A stretch of DNA of 27,476 bases from BJGO01 sp964640655. Lineage in GTDB: Bacteria > Bacteroidota > Bacteroidia > Chitinophagales > UBA10324. The stretch covers positions 1-27,476 of the forward strand of contig CAZXFT010000030.1 in assembly GCA_964640655.1 (NCBI GenBank), in the 5' to 3' direction. The notes below the pieces were generated by a model. The model was given only the letters and a program-made list of their open reading frames with translations. It searched no databases and had not been told where the DNA came from. Positions within the stretch are counted from its first letter, which is position 1. Each line of letters starts with the position of its first letter. A program made the translations under genes and the position numbers. Below are positions 24,645-27,476 of the stretch, piece after piece.

Positions 24645-27049
24645 TACTCTATAATGATACCCAGCGTAGGTAACACAGTGCCGCTGATGTTATCGAGCAA
24701 ATAGGTTTGATAAGATGGCTGAGAGGCGTTGCTGTCTATTAACGGATTGCCATCTGCATCGCGGCGAACATCCAGGTAAGGTTGCTGACGATACTGGAAG
24801 GCGTATGCATTCTGCACATCTATATACAGCTCGAGGATAAATTTCTTGAAAGGAATTTTTTTGTCAAGACGTACATCCAACTGATGAAAAACAGGCAGAC
24901 GTTCTGTGTTCAACCGGTTAAAGTCAGGCAATCCCCTGCCATTAATGTTCCATACCGGAATAAGCGAAGACCGGCTAATGTCGAAAGGTGTATATGGCGC
25001 ACCACCGCTAAAACGCCAGCGTGCTCCCAGTTCCCAGTTGCGTTTGAATCTTTTACCGGCAGTAAGCGTCGCTATGAAACGTGTATCCCAGGAGGAAGAA
25101 ATAAACCGGCCTTCAGCATTGCTGAACATACTGCGAAAGGCCGTTAATGAAAGAATACCGTAGAAGCCTTTATACAATTTCTGCTGCAATAAAAATTCAA
25201 GACCATAACTCTTACCCGATGCAGAAGAATTAACCGGTGCATTGCCCACCACACCAAAATCGGCACCGAGGTTAGCCAGGGCTATAGAGTCCGTTAGGAC
25301 AAAAGGATAATTGCCATATAGTTTGTAAAAGCCTTCAATAGAGATACGTGTGTTGTTCTTGGAATAATATTCTATTCCGCCAACAATGTGTGTTGCACGA
25401 ATGTATTGAATGTCGTTTTGTTTATTCACCAGCAGGTTCTCATTATTGCGGAATCCCAAAACAGTGTATGGAGGCAGTTGATAATAAATACCCGTATTGG
25501 CATTGATGCTGATGCGCTCTGTTAGAATGTAGCTGAGAGAAATACGAGGCGAAAGCTGTTGCAGAGGGTTCATCATACTTGATGAATAATTATTGACATC
25601 GCTGCGCAAACCAACGCTGCTGATAAGACGATCGTTGAGGAAATTACGCGTTACCTGAGCGAATAGTGCGCCTTTATTAAACTCTATAAATGAGTTGAAG
25701 TTAATCAATGTGCTACCCTGCCCTGTTGAAATGTTTTGTAGTGTGGAATTGGTGTATTTCACATTTTCAAACAAGGCACCATAGTTCACTTTCCAACCGT
25801 TTTTAAATACATTATTCTCAAGGCGTAACTTGTTCTCTATCTCGCGCGAAGTGTAGTCAAATATTTTATTTGACGCTATACTTTTATTATTGTTCAGATA
25901 TTTCTGCGAAGTGTTGTTGAGCATATTGCGCGATGCCACTACGGTGATGTAGTTGTTTTTTCCAAAATATTTATAGGACACACCAAAGGTGTAGTTCCAC
26001 TGGAAGAATTCCGGAAGATTGCCAAGCAGATATTTCTGAAAGTTGGTTGAATCGGCGCTGAGGTTAAGGTTTGATACATCGTAAGCACCAAGACTCATAA
26101 CAGTGAGTTCGCTATTGGGAGTAGGTTTTAGTTTTATCCGAAACTGATAATCATTATAAGTAGGTAAAAAAGGAAGTCCCAAGGCCTGAAACAATAACTG
26201 CAGATAGGAACGGCGAACACTTAACAAAGCCGTATTCTTGGAATTGGCTTTAAAAAGCGGAGTCTGCATGGAAATCGCTAAATCACTGGAGCCAATTGTA
26301 GAGGTAAACCCAAAGCGATCGTTGCGGCCGTCAATAGAAGTCAGTTCCATTACAGAGCTTAATGCATTGCCACGGTTGGCCGGAAAGGCTGAAGAATAAA
26401 ACTTGACATCTTTAATCAAATCAACATTGAGCAAGCCTACAGGACCACCGGAAGAGCCCTGCGTGGCAAAGTGGTTAATGTTGGGCACTTCAATTCCATC
26501 TATATAAAATCGATTTTCGTTTGGACCACCGCCACGAATTAAGATATCGTTTCGAAAGGAAGTGATGGTTTGTACACCGGGCAGCGATTGCAATACCCGC
26601 GAAATGTCGCGGTTACCACCGGGATTGCGTTGAATCTCGTTTACGCCAATGGTACGTAAGGAAACCGGGCTTTCGGTGTTTTTATCGAAAGAGAATTTGC
26701 CGGCTTCGATCACTACGTTCTGCAACTCTTTAGTAGCAGGCTCCAGAGTTATGTTGATTATAGCAGGTTTGGATTGCTTCACCTCTACTTCGTTCACCGT
26801 TTTTGTGAGGTAACCCACCGAGCTGCATGAAATGTTGTATAAACCAATGGGTAAGGTAATGCTGTAGTTTCCGTTATCGTCTGTGTAGGCACCGGCGCTT
26901 TGTCCCTGCACCACAATGGTGGCAAATGCCAGCGGCTTGTTGTTGGAAACATCGGTAACGGTGCCTTTGATAATGCCTTGCTGTGCAAGAGTTACTGCTG
27001 AGCTTATCAGTAGTAGTAATAAGGTAAGTATAAAACGTACTGGGTTCAT
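24641..27049 (-). CDS. TonB-dependent outer-membrane receptor with carboxypeptidase-regulatory-like domain
   Basis: This 802-residue receptor takes up a ligand across the outer membrane using TonB energy. It has a signal peptide (1-22, ending TLAQ), a carboxypeptidase-regulatory-like beta domain (about 25-103, GIIKGTVTDVSNNKPLAFAT), a plug (about 128-240, with VLQSLPGVQ and NRFYIDGIEVPN) and a large beta-barrel ending in an aromatic residue (LGIIIEY). I chose ATG 27049; an in-frame GTG at 27055 would add two residues. No SusD-like partner is adjacent, and the sequence lacks a clear long SusC layout, so it is better called a general TonB receptor than a SusC. The ligand is unknown. TATATTTC on the minus strand (27096-27103) is a near match to a -7 box about 50 bases upstream. 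Confidence 0.92.
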   Translation of the reverse strand: MNPVRFILTLLLLLISSAVTLAQQGIIKGTVTDVSNNKPLAFATIVVQGQSAGAYTDDNGNYSITLPIGLYNISCSSVGYLTKTVNEVEVKQSKPAIINITLEPATKELQNVVIEAGKFSFDKNTESPVSLRTIGVNEIQRNPGGNRDISRVLQSLPGVQTITSFRNDILIRGGGPNENRFYIDGIEVPNINHFATQGSSGGPVGLLNVDLIKDVKFYSSAFPANRGNALSSVMELTSIDGRNDRFGFTSTIGSSDLAISMQTPLFKANSKNTALLSVRRSYLQLLFQALGLPFLPTYNDYQFRIKLKPTPNSELTVMSLGAYDVSNLNLSADSTNFQKYLLGNLPEFFQWNYTFGVSYKYFGKNNYITVVASRNMLNNTSQKYLNNNKSIASNKIFDYTSREIENKLRLENNVFKNGWKVNYGALFENVKYTNSTLQNISTGQGSTLINFNSFIEFNKGALFAQVTRNFLNDRLISSVGLRSDVNNYSSSMMNPLQQLSPRISLSYILTERISINANTGIYYQLPPYTVLGFRNNENLLVNKQNDIQYIRATHIVGGIEYYSKNNTRISIEGFYKLYGNYPFVLTDSIALANLGADFGVVGNAPVNSSASGKSYGLEFLLQQKLYKGFYGILSLTAFRSMFSNAEGRFISSSWDTRFIATLTAGKRFKRNWELGARWRFSGGAPYTPFDISRSSLIPVWNINGRGLPDFNRLNTERLPVFHQLDVRLDKKIPFKKFILELYIDVQNAYAFQYRQQPYLDVRRDADGNPLIDSNASQPSYQTYLLDNISGTVLPTLGIIIEY

Positions 27050-27055
27050 AAGCAC

Positions 27056-27329
27056 ATAAAAGGAATAAGCGTTGAATTTGTTTTGAATGAGTTGTGAAAT
27101 ATATTATGAACAGCGAAATGCTTTTTGTGGTTAAATGTGACAGGAATTTACTTAAGCGATAGTGCCGCCCTGAGATGATTAGAATTGATACAAATGTGTG
27201 ATGAATTGAGGGAGATGGAAATGAGAAAAAGAGACAGGCGGAAATGGAAAAGGGATTGACGAAAATGGGATTGAGATGAGACAAGTATTTTGAATTAGCT
27301 CAAACCGCGAGAATAGGCCTCGTGTAAAA
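27056..27329. other. Gap upstream of the TonB receptor, purine-rich on the plus strand
   Basis: No convincing gene is present. The first ~120 bases are AT-rich and probably hold the receptor promoter. From about 27203 to 27284 the plus strand is strikingly purine-rich (for example GAGGGAGATGGAAATGAG), and it shares the word GAGGGAGAT (27208-27216) with the adjoining repeat array. Confidence 0.5.
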
Positions 27330-27476
27330 GCGGACGGGAGGTGGAGAGATGCGGACGGGAGGCGGAGAGATACGGAAGCGCAAGAGGGAGATACGGACAT
27401 GAAAGAGGGAGATACGGACATGAAAGAGGGAGATTCGGACATGAAAGAGGGAGATTCGGACATGAAAGAGGGAGAT
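27330..27476 (+). repeat. 21-bp tandem repeat array, seven units, cut by the window end
   Basis: Seven direct units of exactly 21 bp fill 27330-27476. The last four read ACGGACATGAAAGAGGGAGA+T or the same with T as first base. Units at 27393 and 27414 are identical, as are those at 27435 and 27456. The unit at 27372 differs from its right neighbour at four positions. The two left-most units (27330 and 27351) differ from each other at one position but from the right-hand type at about eight. There are no spacers. The unit is divisible by three, and five of the six frames are free of stops within it, so whether it is coding cannot be decided here. Confidence 0.95.

Noticed and set aside
26874..27284. 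136-residue minus-strand frame
   Set aside because: It overlaps the TonB receptor start in another frame and is low-complexity.
27179..27463. Minus-strand frame with SPSFMSE repeats
   Set aside because: The repeats are set by the 21-bp array and the rest is low-complexity Ser/Phe/Pro from the purine-rich strand; no start or end signal supports it, though coding beyond the window is not excluded.
27330..27476. CRISPR array
   Set aside because: Units are contiguous 21-bp copies without spacers, and no cas gene is present.

Overview
The window looks like ordinary chromosomal DNA of a Bacteroidota bacterium, probably in the Chitinophagia/Sphingobacteriia range; genus cannot be told from sequence alone. 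Evidence: two proteins with C-terminal type IX secretion (Por) sorting domains, a TonB-dependent receptor with an N-terminal carboxypeptidase-regulatory-like domain, the Bacteroidota-typical ftsX-DUF3098 pair, a LeuRS of the lineage's architecture, TAnnTTTG-type -7 promoter boxes and few Shine-Dalgarno sequences. Base composition looks even and moderately AT-rich. I see no transposase, integrase, CRISPR array or phage gene.

Left part (1-5800): the 3' end of a secreted T9SS beta-propeller-like protein; a large secreted GH18 chitinase-like enzyme (GH18, LamG, SprB-like repeat, two FN3 domains, sorting domain); and, convergent with it, an exported M28 zinc peptidase preceded by a small cysteine-rich lipoprotein. 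This is an outward-facing, polymer-degrading block.

Middle (5820-14000): an initiator tRNA (fMet) with a strong terminator; DUF3098 and ftsX (cell division); divergent leuS; and, tail-to-tail with a 4-base overlap, rnr (RNase R), which follows 2 bases behind a double-ATPase peptide-type ABC protein. This is mostly housekeeping.

Right part (14000-27476): a UbiA-like membrane protein 3 bases behind an acyl-CoA carboxylase beta subunit; an OprO/OprP-like porin; a MATE efflux protein starting directly after the terminator of a tRNA-His gene; a Tat-exported Mn-type superoxide dismutase divergent from a copper-type P1B ATPase, which is followed 6 bases later by asnB; a convergent TonB-dependent receptor overlapping asnB by 4 bases; and, at the right edge, a 21-bp tandem repeat array running off the window.

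I found no clear new multi-gene system. The best leads are the paired structure of the 21-bp array, a MATE gene whose leader is a tRNA terminator hairpin, a tRNA-His with two mismatched acceptor pairs, an Asp in place of a copper-site Ser in the P-type ATPase, and an in-frame TAG junction between the carboxylase and UbiA-like genes.
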